Source: CAYVSF01 sp046482855 (GTDB lineage: Bacteria; Bacteroidota; Bacteroidia; Bacteroidales; UBA12077). From it: a stretch of DNA of 42,108 nucleotides. This document shows, piece by piece, positions 24,856 through 34,178 of this stretch (position 1 is its first letter; each line of letters starts with the position of its first letter). The stretch covers positions 1 through 42,108 of the forward strand of contig JAWOEH010000039.1 of NCBI GenBank assembly GCA_046482855.1, read 5' to 3'. The position numbers and the translations under genes were made by a program. Below the pieces are notes generated by a model. The model saw only the letters and a program-made list of their open reading frames with translations, was not told the DNA's origin and did no database searches.

Positions 24856-26220
24856 ATGGCAAAAAAGGCGAAAACGGTATATGTATGCCAACAATGTGGC
24901 TACGATTCTCCAAAGTGGATGGGCAAATGCCCGGCTTGTGGCGAATGGAATACCTTGGTAGAACACAAAATTGCCACGAACCAAAAGGCTCCGTCAACTC
25001 TTCAACAGGAGTTGCAAAAACAACAAAAGCCACAACCTGTAGGAGCTATTCAAACTTCGGAGTACCAAAGGATATCCACAGGGATTGAAGAATTTGATCG
25101 AGTGCTGGGGGGAGGGCTTGTGCCGGGTTCGGTGGTGTTGATTGGCGGAGAACCCGGAATTGGAAAGTCCACTCTTGCGCTACAAATGGCGTTGGGTATA
25201 AAGAACCGGGTGCTTTATATTTCAGGAGAGGAAAGTGCAGAGCAGATAAAGTTTCGTGCCGATAGAATTGGTTTGCAGGATAGCCCCTGTCATATTCTGG
25301 GCGAAACTTCTGCTGAGAAAATTCTGGAGCAGACCAATGACTTTAAGCCTGAATTGCTTGTTGTTGACTCAGTACAAACCATCTTCTCCGAAGCTTTGGA
25401 ATCTGCCGCCGGTACAGTATCACAAATACGTGAAAGCACGGCTTTACTCTTGCAATATGCAAAACAAACGGCCATCCCGCTTTTGCTTATCGGACATATC
25501 AATAAAGAAGGAAGTATTGCCGGACCTAAGATTCTGGAGCATATGGTGGATGTTGTATTGCAATTTGAGGGCGATCGCCAGTTCTTTTACAGGATCCTAC
25601 GTAGTGCCAAAAATCGTTTTGGCCCCACTTCGGAAATTGGCATTTTTGAAATGGTTAGTGCGGGTTTGAAGGAGATTCCAAATCCTTCGGAGATTTTGGC
25701 TTCACAGTCGGGCGAAACATTAAGCGGCATGGCTGTGGCCTCGGCTTTGAATGGCAGCCGACCTATGCTGATTGAGCTTGAGGCTTTGGTGAGTACAGCT
25801 GTGTATGGCACTCCCCAGCGTACCACTTCGGGTTTCGATACGCGTAAGTTGGGTATGTTGTTGGCCGTTTTGGAGAAACGCGCGGGTTTTCACCTGGCGC
25901 ATAAGGATGTCTTTCTTAATATTGCCGGCGGCATAAAAATTGATGATCCGGCGTTGGATTTGGCTGTTCTAGCTGCAATTCTCTCTTCCAATATGGATCA
26001 TGCCATTGGAAAGTCTGCCTGTTTTGCTGCTGAGGTAGGTCTTACCGGCGAGATACGTCCTGTTCCGCGTATTCAACAACGAATTGTTGAAGCCCAGAAA
26101 CTGGGGTTTAAAAAAATATACATATCCTCCTATAATAGGAAAAACCTTGAAAGTGAGTATGATATACAGATTATTCCGGTTTCGAATGTCGCTGACCTGG
26201 TGAAAAGTCTATTTCGATGA
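24856..26220 (+). CDS. radA: DNA repair protein RadA (Sms)
   Basis: 454 residues, full length. It is a RecA-like helicase that promotes branch migration during recombinational repair. The N-terminal zinc finger uses C11, C14, C25 and C28; Walker A is GEPGIGKST (98-106); the RadA-specific motif KNRFG is at 252-256. A C-terminal Lon-protease-like domain follows (GGIKIDDPALDLAVLAAILSS). A Shine-Dalgarno AAGGAG lies 6 nt before the ATG. The TGA stop overlaps the next ATG (ATGA). Confidence 0.97.
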   Translation: MAKKAKTVYVCQQCGYDSPKWMGKCPACGEWNTLVEHKIATNQKAPSTLQQELQKQQKPQPVGAIQTSEYQRISTGIEEFDRVLGGGLVPGSVVLIGGEPGIGKSTLALQMALGIKNRVLYISGEESAEQIKFRADRIGLQDSPCHILGETSAEKILEQTNDFKPELLVVDSVQTIFSEALESAAGTVSQIRESTALLLQYAKQTAIPLLLIGHINKEGSIAGPKILEHMVDVVLQFEGDRQFFYRILRSAKNRFGPTSEIGIFEMVSAGLKEIPNPSEILASQSGETLSGMAVASALNGSRPMLIELEALVSTAVYGTPQRTTSGFDTRKLGMLLAVLEKRAGFHLAHKDVFLNIAGGIKIDDPALDLAVLAAILSSNMDHAIGKSACFAAEVGLTGEIRPVPRIQQRIVEAQKLGFKKIYISSYNRKNLESEYDIQIIPVSNVADLVKSLFR

Positions 26221-27848
26221 TAAAGCCAGTACCCCCCGTAATAAAGGTAGATGAGCTTTCCTTACATGTGGGCGATTTCCGTTTAGCACCGCTTTCTTTT
26301 ACTATCCGCCCTGGTGAATGCCTGGGCGTGGTAGGTGAATCGGGGTCCGGAAAATCATTACTGGCCAAAGCACTTGCGGGGATCTTACCGAATCAGGTAA
26401 CGATGCATGGTTCGTATGTCTTTTATAAAGATTCGGAAAGATATCTTATTGAGTCGAAGAACTCTCCGTATTTTACTAAACTAAGGGGGAGTAGCGTGGG
26501 CTATGTGTTTCAGGAACCCATGACCGCACTAAATCCCGCTATGCGCTGTGGAACACAGGTTGATGAGGCTCTAAGGAGGCACACTTCTTTATCTGCGAAA
26601 GAACGCAAGATCAAAATTTTGGAGTTGTTTGAAGAGGTACAGTTGCCAATACCTGAACAGGTATATCAGAAATATCCACACCAACTTTCAGGAGGTCAAC
26701 GCCAACGTGTAGTGATTGCCATGGCCATGATTACTCGTCCTGCTTTGTTAATTGCAGATGAACCTACAACTGCGTTGGATGTAACCGTTCAGGACAGTGT
26801 GGTGAAGCTTTTTCGTACGCTGTTAAAGCGCTACAGACCTGCTCTGTTGTTTATTTCGCATGATTTACCGCTGGTAAGTCAATTGGCCGATACTTTATTG
26901 GTGCTTGAGAAGGGAGAGGTGCAAGCTTATGGATCATTACACGAGGTTCTGGAGGAGACAAAATCGGTGTACACCCGGCAGCTTATTGCCAATGCTCCTA
27001 TTTTTCAACCGCAGCTTTATTCTAATAGGAAAGGAGGAATGCCCATCCGGCTAGTGGTAGCAGAAGGCATCGAAAAAAGTTATGTGCAGGCAGGACTGTG
27101 GCCTTTTCGGGCCAGGCAATCTTTTCAGGCACTGCATCCGATTTCCTTCACACTTAATGCCGGCGAGTCGGTTGGGATTGTTGGTGAATCAGGATCGGGA
27201 AAAACCACATTAAGCAGGGTGGTTATGCAGTTATTGCAGCACGACAAGGGGCAAATGCATTACTACAACAGGGATGGAGAAATACTTAAAAGCGGAAGTA
27301 AGCGTTTTCGGAAACGCATACAATTGGTATTTCAAGATCCGATGGCTTCGCTTAACCCGGGAATAACCGTTGCGGGAACGTTGAAGGAAGTGTTGAAGAT
27401 TCATTTTTCAGCGTTATCGGCCTCGGAGCGGGGCGAAAAAGTGCGACAGTTGTTACTTCAGGTGGAGCTTGATGAATCGTTCCTGAATCGGTATCCGCAC
27501 GAACTCTCGGGAGGGCAAAGGCAGCGCGTGTGTATTGCCCGTGCTCTGGCGACTGACCCGGAAATATTGATTTGCGATGAGGCGGTATCGGCTCTTGATG
27601 TCACCGTACAATCGGGTATTATAAAGCTGCTTGCTGAACTACAGCGCAAACATCAGTTAACGCTGTTGTTTGTCGCGCACGATTTAGAAGTTGTGCGTAT
27701 GCTATGTGAGCGTGTAATCATTTTAAAAGAGGGGCAAGTAGTGGAGAGCGGCGAAACAGAGGCTATTTTTCGCAATCCGCAAACAGCCTATACCCGGAAA
27801 CTATTGGCATCCATTCCAAAGCTTAACGCACCCGAGTGGATGCGTTAA
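26217..27848 (+). CDS. Duplicated ABC transporter ATPase (YejF/Dpp-Opp type)
   Basis: 543 residues with two complete ABC domains. The first has Walker A GESGSGKS (40-47), signature LSGGQRQR and Walker B LLIADEPTTALDV. The second has Walker A GESGSGKT (about 323), LSGGQRQR and ILICDEAVSALDV. The arrangement equals YejF, the fused ATPase of peptide/microcin-C-type importers; NALNPA and ASLNPG Q-loop regions are typical of oligopeptide transporters. No permease or binding protein is adjacent, so partners must be encoded elsewhere. The start overlaps the radA stop by 4 bp. Confidence 0.92.
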   Translation: MIKPVPPVIKVDELSLHVGDFRLAPLSFTIRPGECLGVVGESGSGKSLLAKALAGILPNQVTMHGSYVFYKDSERYLIESKNSPYFTKLRGSSVGYVFQEPMTALNPAMRCGTQVDEALRRHTSLSAKERKIKILELFEEVQLPIPEQVYQKYPHQLSGGQRQRVVIAMAMITRPALLIADEPTTALDVTVQDSVVKLFRTLLKRYRPALLFISHDLPLVSQLADTLLVLEKGEVQAYGSLHEVLEETKSVYTRQLIANAPIFQPQLYSNRKGGMPIRLVVAEGIEKSYVQAGLWPFRARQSFQALHPISFTLNAGESVGIVGESGSGKTTLSRVVMQLLQHDKGQMHYYNRDGEILKSGSKRFRKRIQLVFQDPMASLNPGITVAGTLKEVLKIHFSALSASERGEKVRQLLLQVELDESFLNRYPHELSGGQRQRVCIARALATDPEILICDEAVSALDVTVQSGIIKLLAELQRKHQLTLLFVAHDLEVVRMLCERVIILKEGQVVESGETEAIFRNPQTAYTRKLLASIPKLNAPEWMR

Positions 27849-27849
27849 G
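27822..27849. other. Hairpin at the convergent end of the ABC ATPase and PBP genes
   Basis: CTTAACGCA (27822-27830) pairs with TGCGTTAAG (27841-27849) around a 10-nt loop, covering the ABC stop codon. No T-run follows, so it is a possible but weak terminator. Confidence 0.4.
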
Positions 27850-27876
27850 GCCTATAGCGTTATCAGAGGTTGCTGG

Positions 27877-30228
27877 TTAAAAGAATTCATTTTCGATATT
27901 CATCATATCCTGTTCTTCTTCGTCGTCGTTACAATCTAAAGGAATGTTGAAATTTATCGGGCGTTCGAATTTGTCTTCGGGCGATGCATATTGATAGAGG
28001 GTACTGTCGTTATAGACCTTTTGCATATAGAGTGCCCAAATGGGCAATGCCATATTGGCGCCCTGACCCAGGCCAATGTTTTTAAAGTGGATGCTTCGAT
28101 CTTCACCACCAACCCAGGCCCCGGACACAAGATTTGGCGTAATGCCCATAAACCAACCATCTGAGTGGTTCTGTGTGGTGCCTGTTTTGCCTCCAATCTC
28201 ATTAAACATTTGGTATCTATTTCCAAGCCTGACTCCTGTACCCTTTTTTACTACTCCTTGTAATAGGTCTGTCATTAAAAAGGCGGTCTCTTCGCTAAAG
28301 ATTTCGTTTTTCGAAGGGGTAAACTCCTGCAGGACATTGCCATTACGATCCTCGATACGGGTTACAAATATTGGGGTTGTATGAACTCCCTTGTTGCTGA
28401 AGGTTCCGTAGGCGCTTACCATCTCGTAAAGCGTAATATCTGCGGTTCCCAGAACAATGGAGGGTACCGGATCGATGAAGCTGCTAACGCCCATTTTCTC
28501 CATCAAATGAACTACTGCCGACGGATTGAATTGCTTGATTAGCCAGGCTGAGATAAAGTTTGAGGAGTGTGCCAGCCCCCAACGCAGGGTAACCATTTTG
28601 CCCTCCATATCACTGGGTCCACTATTCCTTGGCTTCCATATGGAGTCATTTACATAGAATGTGGTAGGCACATTAGGCACTTTATAACAAGGCGAATACC
28701 CCTCTTGCATGGCAAGGGTGTACATAAAAGGTTTTATTGTTGAGCCCACTTGTCGCTTACCCTGAACTACATGGTCAAACTTAAAATGTTTGAAGTTGGG
28801 GCCACCCACATATGCTTTTACATAGCCGTTGTGTGGGTTGACAGAAAGAAAACCGGCACGCAGGAAATGTTTGTAGTAGCGAATGGAATCCATAGGCGTG
28901 AGGGTGGTATCAATTTCCCCTTCCCAGCTAAATATGCGCATATCCGCAGGTGTATTGAAAATCGTACGAATTTCGTCCATCTTGCGACCGGCCCTTCTTA
29001 GTTTTCTGTAACGCTCGGTGCGGCGCATGGCCAATTCCATACTGTTGTTAATTTCTTCTTCGGTAAGATCGGAGAAGGGAGCTTTTGTTCTGCCTGCCTG
29101 TTCTTGATTAAAGGCAGGTTGTAAGTCTTCTCCAAGATGCTCTTTTACCGCTTCTTCGGCATATTGCTGCATCTTAGCGTTGAGGGTTGTGTATATGCGC
29201 AACCCATCACTGTATAAGTTGTAATGGGTGCCGTCGGGTTTTGTGTGCTTCTTACACCAGCCAAAAAGAGGATTGGTAGCCCAACGGATGCTATCCTCCT
29301 TAAACTGCTGATAGGTAAAATACATTCTGCGCTCAGGCTTTGGGTGGTTAAGGGTTACACGCAGATGCTCACGAAAATAGGTAGCCGGTCCCTGGTTGTG
29401 ATTTTGTACATTAAATTCAAGTTCCAGCGGCATGCTGCAAAGCGAATCTGTTACTTCATCCGAGAGATATCCGTATTTGTTCATCTGCGTAAGCACCACA
29501 TTTCTGCGTATCTGTGATCTTTCCGGATTTAACAGGGGGCTATATCTTGTGGGCGCCTTAAGAACACCTACTAAAACTGCGGCCTCTTCAATTCTTAAGG
29601 AGTCGGGGGTCCTGTTAAAGAAGGTTTGAGCTGCCGATTTTATGCCAAAGGATTGTGCACCAAAAGGGACGGTGTTTAAATACATCACCAAAATTTCATC
29701 CTTGGTATAGTTTTTTTCCAGGTTAACGGCTGTTACCCACTCTTTAAATTTGGTTAGCCCCAAATTTGTATAGTAGGTAAGCTTGTTGTTATAGGTGGTT
29801 GTGTCTCGAGGGAATAGGTTCTTTGCCAATTGTTGGGTGATGGTACTTCCTCCTCCTGAGCCTGTTTGTCCCAGAATAATGGTTTTGAAAATAACTCGTG
29901 ACAATCCCCGAATATCAATGCCCGAGTGACTTCTGAAACGAACGTCCTCGGTGGCTATGAGCGCATTTACAACATTGGGAGAGAGATCGTCGAAGCCAAC
30001 ATAAGTTCGGTTTTGGAAGAAGAAACTCCCCAATAATTGGTGATCTTCCGAAAAGACCTGTGAGGCCAGATTGTTTTCAGGATCTTCCAACTCCTTAAAG
30101 GTAGGCATCTCTCCTAATTTTCCCTTAGAGATAAGTGTGAATAATATAATCAACACTGCAATAGGGAGGATGAAGAGGCCCCAAAATAAGCGGACCCAGA
30201 ATTTTGGTGTTGTTTTTATCTTGCTCAT
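27877..30228 (-). CDS. Class A penicillin-binding protein (PBP1A family)
   Basis: 783 residues. A cytoplasmic tail and single membrane anchor (about 10-34) precede the GT51 glycosyltransferase (catalytic Glu in IATEDVRFRSHSG, 92-104; GGGSTITQQLAKNLFPR, 125-141). The transpeptidase domain has S496-T-I-K499, SSN (555-557) and KTGT (681-684). It polymerises and cross-links peptidoglycan in the periplasm. An acidic C-terminal tail (DDEEEQDMMNIENEFF) is unusual but compatible with Bacteroidota members. It is divergent from topA, and a near-consensus -7 box TAATTTTA lies at 30260-30253. Confidence 0.95.
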   Translation of the reverse strand: MSKIKTTPKFWVRLFWGLFILPIAVLIILFTLISKGKLGEMPTFKELEDPENNLASQVFSEDHQLLGSFFFQNRTYVGFDDLSPNVVNALIATEDVRFRSHSGIDIRGLSRVIFKTIILGQTGSGGGSTITQQLAKNLFPRDTTTYNNKLTYYTNLGLTKFKEWVTAVNLEKNYTKDEILVMYLNTVPFGAQSFGIKSAAQTFFNRTPDSLRIEEAAVLVGVLKAPTRYSPLLNPERSQIRRNVVLTQMNKYGYLSDEVTDSLCSMPLELEFNVQNHNQGPATYFREHLRVTLNHPKPERRMYFTYQQFKEDSIRWATNPLFGWCKKHTKPDGTHYNLYSDGLRIYTTLNAKMQQYAEEAVKEHLGEDLQPAFNQEQAGRTKAPFSDLTEEEINNSMELAMRRTERYRKLRRAGRKMDEIRTIFNTPADMRIFSWEGEIDTTLTPMDSIRYYKHFLRAGFLSVNPHNGYVKAYVGGPNFKHFKFDHVVQGKRQVGSTIKPFMYTLAMQEGYSPCYKVPNVPTTFYVNDSIWKPRNSGPSDMEGKMVTLRWGLAHSSNFISAWLIKQFNPSAVVHLMEKMGVSSFIDPVPSIVLGTADITLYEMVSAYGTFSNKGVHTTPIFVTRIEDRNGNVLQEFTPSKNEIFSEETAFLMTDLLQGVVKKGTGVRLGNRYQMFNEIGGKTGTTQNHSDGWFMGITPNLVSGAWVGGEDRSIHFKNIGLGQGANMALPIWALYMQKVYNDSTLYQYASPEDKFERPINFNIPLDCNDDEEEQDMMNIENEFF

Positions 30229-30308
30229 AGCTTTGTAATTCTCAATTCGGCGTAAAATTAATAAATAATTATTAGTTTAGATTTTTTAACTTGCAAAGGG
30301 AATATTTT

Positions 30309-30316
30309 TAATTTTG
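30309..30316 (+). promoter_or_regulatory. -7 box of topA
   Basis: TAATTTTG matches TAnnTTTG, 36 bp before the ATG. The nearest TTG (30291-30293) is only 15 bp upstream, so the -33 element is uncertain. Confidence 0.45.
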
Positions 30317-30351
30317 GGCAAATTTTAGCTTACAATCGAAAGAGTTTATAC

Positions 30352-32832
30352 ATGATAGAAAACCTGGTAATAGTTGAGTCACCTGCAAAGGCCAAAACCA
30401 TTGAGAAATTTTTAGGCGATAATTTTCTGGTAAAGTCCAGCTTTGGTCATATACGTGACCTGGCTAAGAAAAATTTTGGAATCGACCTGGATAACGAATA
30501 TTCGCCACAATATATTATTCCCGATGATAAAAAAGAGGTTGTTAAAGAACTGAAAAAGTTGGCAAAAGAGGCAAAGGTCGTTTGGTTGGCTTCCGATGAG
30601 GATCGTGAAGGAGAGGCTATTGCCTGGCATTTGTATGAAGTGTTAGAACTGGATAAGAAGGAGACAAGACGAATTGTCTTTCACGAGATAACCAAGGAGG
30701 CGATTCTGCAGGCTATTGAAAATCCCCGAGAGATCGATCAGCATCTGGTAGATGCCCAACAAGCCCGCAGGATACTCGATAGGTTAGTTGGCTTCGAATT
30801 ATCGCCTGTTTTGTGGCGAAAGGTAAAGCCCTCGCTATCGGCAGGACGTGTGCAGTCAGTAGCTGTGCGTGTTTTGGTGGAACGAGAGCGTGAAATAATG
30901 AACTTCAAGTCAGAATCTTCGTTTCGTGTAACAGGCCAGTTTCTTACCGAAGGTGAACACACAATACAAGCTGAACTTACTAAGCGTCTGAAGGATGAAG
31001 CCACAACCAGGAAGTTTTTGGAGACGGCCAAGGATGCGCAGTTTTTTGTTAGCAGTGTTCAGAAAAAGCCCGGGAAAAAATCTCCAGCCGCTCCTTTTAC
31101 CACCAGTACTTTGCAGCAGGAGGCCAGCCGGAAGCTGGGTTTTTCCGTTTCCAGAACCATGTCGGTAGCTCAAAAGCTATATGAAGCAGGTAAGATTACC
31201 TATATGCGTACCGACTCGGTAAATTTGTCCTCTTCGGCCATGGGCGCTGCTGCCGATATGATTAAAAGAGAATTTGGAGATACCTACCATAAAGCCCGCA
31301 GCTATCAGACCAAATCGAAAGGTGCCCAGGAAGCACACGAGGCCATCCGCCCTACTTATCTTACCAAACCGATGGTGGGTGGTTCGGAACCAGAGAAACG
31401 CCTTTATGAGTTGATTTGGAAACGTACCATCGCTTCGCAAATGAGTGATGCACAGCTGGAACGTACCACCATTAGGATTGAATCGGAGAGCCTCGATATT
31501 CCCTTTCAGGCAAATGGGGAGGTGTTAAAATTCGACGGCTTTCTTAAGGTCTATATCGAATCCACCGATGATGAAAATCAAGAGGAGGAGACAAAAGGAC
31601 TGCTACCTAAAGTAAAGGAACATGAAGAGCTCAGGGAGGAGGGCATTACTGCCACACAACGTTTTACGCACCATCCTCCGCGATATACCGAAGCCTCCCT
31701 GGTGAAAAAGTTGGAAGAACTGGGTATTGGACGCCCTTCTACTTATGCGCCTACTATTAGTACCATTCAGAATCGCGGCTATGTGGTGAAAGAGGATCGA
31801 CCCGGTGTTGAAAGATCTTATCAGGTATTAAACCTGTCCAATGGGAAGATCCGGTCGGCACAGAAAAAAGAGATTACCGGAGCTGAGAAGAAAAAGCTGT
31901 TTCCCAATGATGTGGGCATGGTGGTAAATGATTTTCTGGTGGATAATTTTGATGATATTATTGACTACAACTTCACCGCCAAGGTGGAAAACGAATTTGA
32001 TAAGGTTGCCCAGGGCCAGGAGAAGTGGAATCGCATGATCGATCGTTTCTACAAGAACTTTCACCCTAAGGTGGAAGATACCTTAGAGAATACCGCTCGC
32101 AGTGCCGGAGAAAAAGTGCTGGGGGAAGATCCCAAATCCGGAAAACCCATAGTAGCCAAATTAGGACCCTATGGTCCCATGGTGCAAATTGGGAGTAAAG
32201 AGGATGAGGAGAAACCCAAGTTTGCAAGCTTGCTTCGTGGACAGCATTTGGAAACGATTACACTTGAGGAGGCCCTGAAACTGTTCGACCTGCCCCGGGA
32301 GGTAGGAGAATATGAAGGGAAAAAAGTGGTGGCTGCAATTGGTCGGTTTGGACCTTATGTACGTCATGACGGGAAGTTCGCCTCTTTAAAACGCGATGTG
32401 GATGATCCCCTCTCAATTACATTGGATAGAGCTATTGAACTGATTGAAGAGAAACGCGAGAAAGATCGCAATCGGATTGTTAAACAGTTTAAAGAAGATA
32501 GCGAAGTTGAGATCTTAAATGGCAGATGGGGTCCTTATATTAAATATAAAGGTAATAATTACAGGATTCCAAAGACCATGGAGGCGAAAGATCTGTCGTA
32601 TGAGCAGGTAATGGAGCTTGTAAAACAGCAGGGCGAAAAGAAGGGTACTAAAGGCAAAAAAGGAACTACTAAAAAAGCTGCAACGCAAAAGAAAGCGACA
32701 ACTAAAGCTTCCACAGCAAAAAAGAAAACCACAGCCTCAAAAAAGACAACAACGAAGAGTTCCACAAAAGGTACTGCAAAAAAGAGCGGAAAGACCAGCG
32801 CCACAAAAAGTACGAAAACAAAGAAGGATTAG
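30352..32832 (+). CDS. topA: DNA topoisomerase I (type IA) with basic low-complexity tail
   Basis: 826 residues. It relaxes negative supercoils. The TOPRIM domain has E9 (VESPAKAKT) and D82-E-D84 (SDEDREGEAIAWHL); the catalytic tyrosine is Y284 (KITYMRTDSVNLSSSA). Instead of Cys4 zinc fingers, the C-terminal part carries repeats of the GxxGPYV type (LGPYGPMVQIG, GRFGPYVRHDGKFASL, GRWGPYIKYKGNNYRI). From about residue 757 it ends in a Lys/Thr/Ala/Ser tail like histone H1 tails, probably binding DNA without specificity. The following gene starts 3 bp after the stop. Confidence 0.97.
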   Translation: MIENLVIVESPAKAKTIEKFLGDNFLVKSSFGHIRDLAKKNFGIDLDNEYSPQYIIPDDKKEVVKELKKLAKEAKVVWLASDEDREGEAIAWHLYEVLELDKKETRRIVFHEITKEAILQAIENPREIDQHLVDAQQARRILDRLVGFELSPVLWRKVKPSLSAGRVQSVAVRVLVEREREIMNFKSESSFRVTGQFLTEGEHTIQAELTKRLKDEATTRKFLETAKDAQFFVSSVQKKPGKKSPAAPFTTSTLQQEASRKLGFSVSRTMSVAQKLYEAGKITYMRTDSVNLSSSAMGAAADMIKREFGDTYHKARSYQTKSKGAQEAHEAIRPTYLTKPMVGGSEPEKRLYELIWKRTIASQMSDAQLERTTIRIESESLDIPFQANGEVLKFDGFLKVYIESTDDENQEEETKGLLPKVKEHEELREEGITATQRFTHHPPRYTEASLVKKLEELGIGRPSTYAPTISTIQNRGYVVKEDRPGVERSYQVLNLSNGKIRSAQKKEITGAEKKKLFPNDVGMVVNDFLVDNFDDIIDYNFTAKVENEFDKVAQGQEKWNRMIDRFYKNFHPKVEDTLENTARSAGEKVLGEDPKSGKPIVAKLGPYGPMVQIGSKEDEEKPKFASLLRGQHLETITLEEALKLFDLPREVGEYEGKKVVAAIGRFGPYVRHDGKFASLKRDVDDPLSITLDRAIELIEEKREKDRNRIVKQFKEDSEVEILNGRWGPYIKYKGNNYRIPKTMEAKDLSYEQVMELVKQQGEKKGTKGKKGTTKKAATQKKATTKASTAKKKTTASKKTTTKSSTKGTAKKSGKTSATKSTKTKKD

Positions 32833-32835
32833 CAC

Positions 32836-33969
32836 ATGGATTTTTCTTTATATTTCGATGAGCCGCAAATAGCCGGGCAACGTTTTCCTTTCGTCGAAAA
32901 AGCAGAAGCCTTGCAAAATAATGTGCAATGGGCATCTAGAGGTTTAACAGGAGCTCTTTCCGATATCCCTGTTATGCTTGTTGGGTTTCAGGAAGGGGAG
33001 CAAAGCGTGGCTGATGCCATTCGGGTTGAATTATATGCCTTGGCTAATGTGGCGGTGAAAATCCTGGATGTTGGCAATTTAAAATTGTTTACCAACCTGG
33101 AAGGGAGAAAGTACGCCTTGGAAGAGCTTTTGCAATGGGCAGCTGTAAACCAGATTACTCCTCTTTTTCTTAATGTCCCATCGGAGTTAGAGTATACTAT
33201 TGCTAAATTTTATTTCGATGGGAAAGTGAGCCATTATGTAGCCTTGGATAGTACATTTCCTTTTCGTTTTGAAGAACATGAGTTCGTGCATAACCGCTGT
33301 TTGGAAAAGTTGCTGGCACAAGAGGGAAATCCTCTGGGTTATCATTATGTGCAGTTGGGACATCAGGATTATTTAACTTCTGTTGAAACGCAACAACAAC
33401 TTTCCGAAAAAGTGGGGGAGCTTGTTCGATTAGGAGCTGTTCGTCAACGGCTTCAGGAGATGGAACCCTATTTTCGTCATGCCGATATCCTATCGGTCGA
33501 TGCCAATGTTTTGAAATATTCGGAGTGTCCTGCACAGCAAGAAATTATGCCCAATGGGCTTTATGGGCAGGAGTTTTGTCAATTGCTCCATTATGGCGGG
33601 CATAGCATAAACTTGAAATCCGTTATGCTTCGAGGGTTGCAGTTTGGCGAGTGTGATAGGTTGTCGGCACGTCAATTGGCTCAAAGCATATGGCTCTTAA
33701 TGCAGGCTTTTGGTGCACGAATAAGGGAAACACCTACAATTCATGATCCTTTATTTAAACGTTTTACCGTAACCATCGAAAATAGCCCTCACAGCTTACA
33801 TTTCTACAAGAGTGACAGAACCAACCGATGGTGGTTTGAATTTCCTGCAAACAATAAAGAACATCTCTCAACGTTTATAGCCTGTACGTATAATGATTAT
33901 TTACAAGCTTCGGAGAACCAGATCCCGGAACGATGGTTGCAGTGGTTTGAACGTTTGTCGGCAAAATAG
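32836..33969 (+). CDS. Arginase/formimidoylglutamase-fold protein, apparently catalytically inactive
   Basis: 377 residues, 3 bp after topA. I see arginase-superfamily order without its metal ligands. ITPLFLNVPSELEYTIAKFY (about 107-126) sits where GGDHS belongs; HYVALDSTFPF (133-143) where DAHxD belongs; ILSVDANVLKYSECPA (218-233) where SxDxDxxDPxxAP belongs, keeping only D222. NGLYGQEFCQLLHYGG (240-255) resembles the GLT/YRE segment. The assignment is by pattern, not alignment. Arginase-family proteins near gldK/porP are known in Bacteroidota, so the location may be conserved. It may be a structural or regulatory pseudoenzyme; the function is unknown. Confidence 0.6.
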   Translation: MDFSLYFDEPQIAGQRFPFVEKAEALQNNVQWASRGLTGALSDIPVMLVGFQEGEQSVADAIRVELYALANVAVKILDVGNLKLFTNLEGRKYALEELLQWAAVNQITPLFLNVPSELEYTIAKFYFDGKVSHYVALDSTFPFRFEEHEFVHNRCLEKLLAQEGNPLGYHYVQLGHQDYLTSVETQQQLSEKVGELVRLGAVRQRLQEMEPYFRHADILSVDANVLKYSECPAQQEIMPNGLYGQEFCQLLHYGGHSINLKSVMLRGLQFGECDRLSARQLAQSIWLLMQAFGARIRETPTIHDPLFKRFTVTIENSPHSLHFYKSDRTNRWWFEFPANNKEHLSTFIACTYNDYLQASENQIPERWLQWFERLSAK

Positions 33970-34132
33970 AGTAATATCTAACTCACTGAGTGGTTATTAT
34001 CGCGTATGCAAAAAAAAAATGGATGGATAGAGTAACATTTCAAGGGATTGTAAGTATAATGGCATTACGTCGATGGTTATTAACAGATTATTGTTGACAA
34101 AATTTGTATGGATCATATATTTTTACTTATTT

Positions 34133-34140
34133 TACCTTTG
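34133..34140 (+). promoter_or_regulatory. -7 box of the porP-gldKLMN operon
   Basis: TACCTTTG matches TAnnTTTG, 38 bp before the porP/sprF start, inside an inverted repeat TTTACC-TTT-GGTAAA (34131-34145) that could be an operator. No TTG is found 19-21 bp upstream; TTTG at 34103-34106 is 26 bp away. The 209-bp gap from the preceding gene suggests the operon starts here. Confidence 0.45.
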
Positions 34141-34178
34141 GTAAAAGTTGAATTTATTGAGGAAGCGACCATTTTAGC

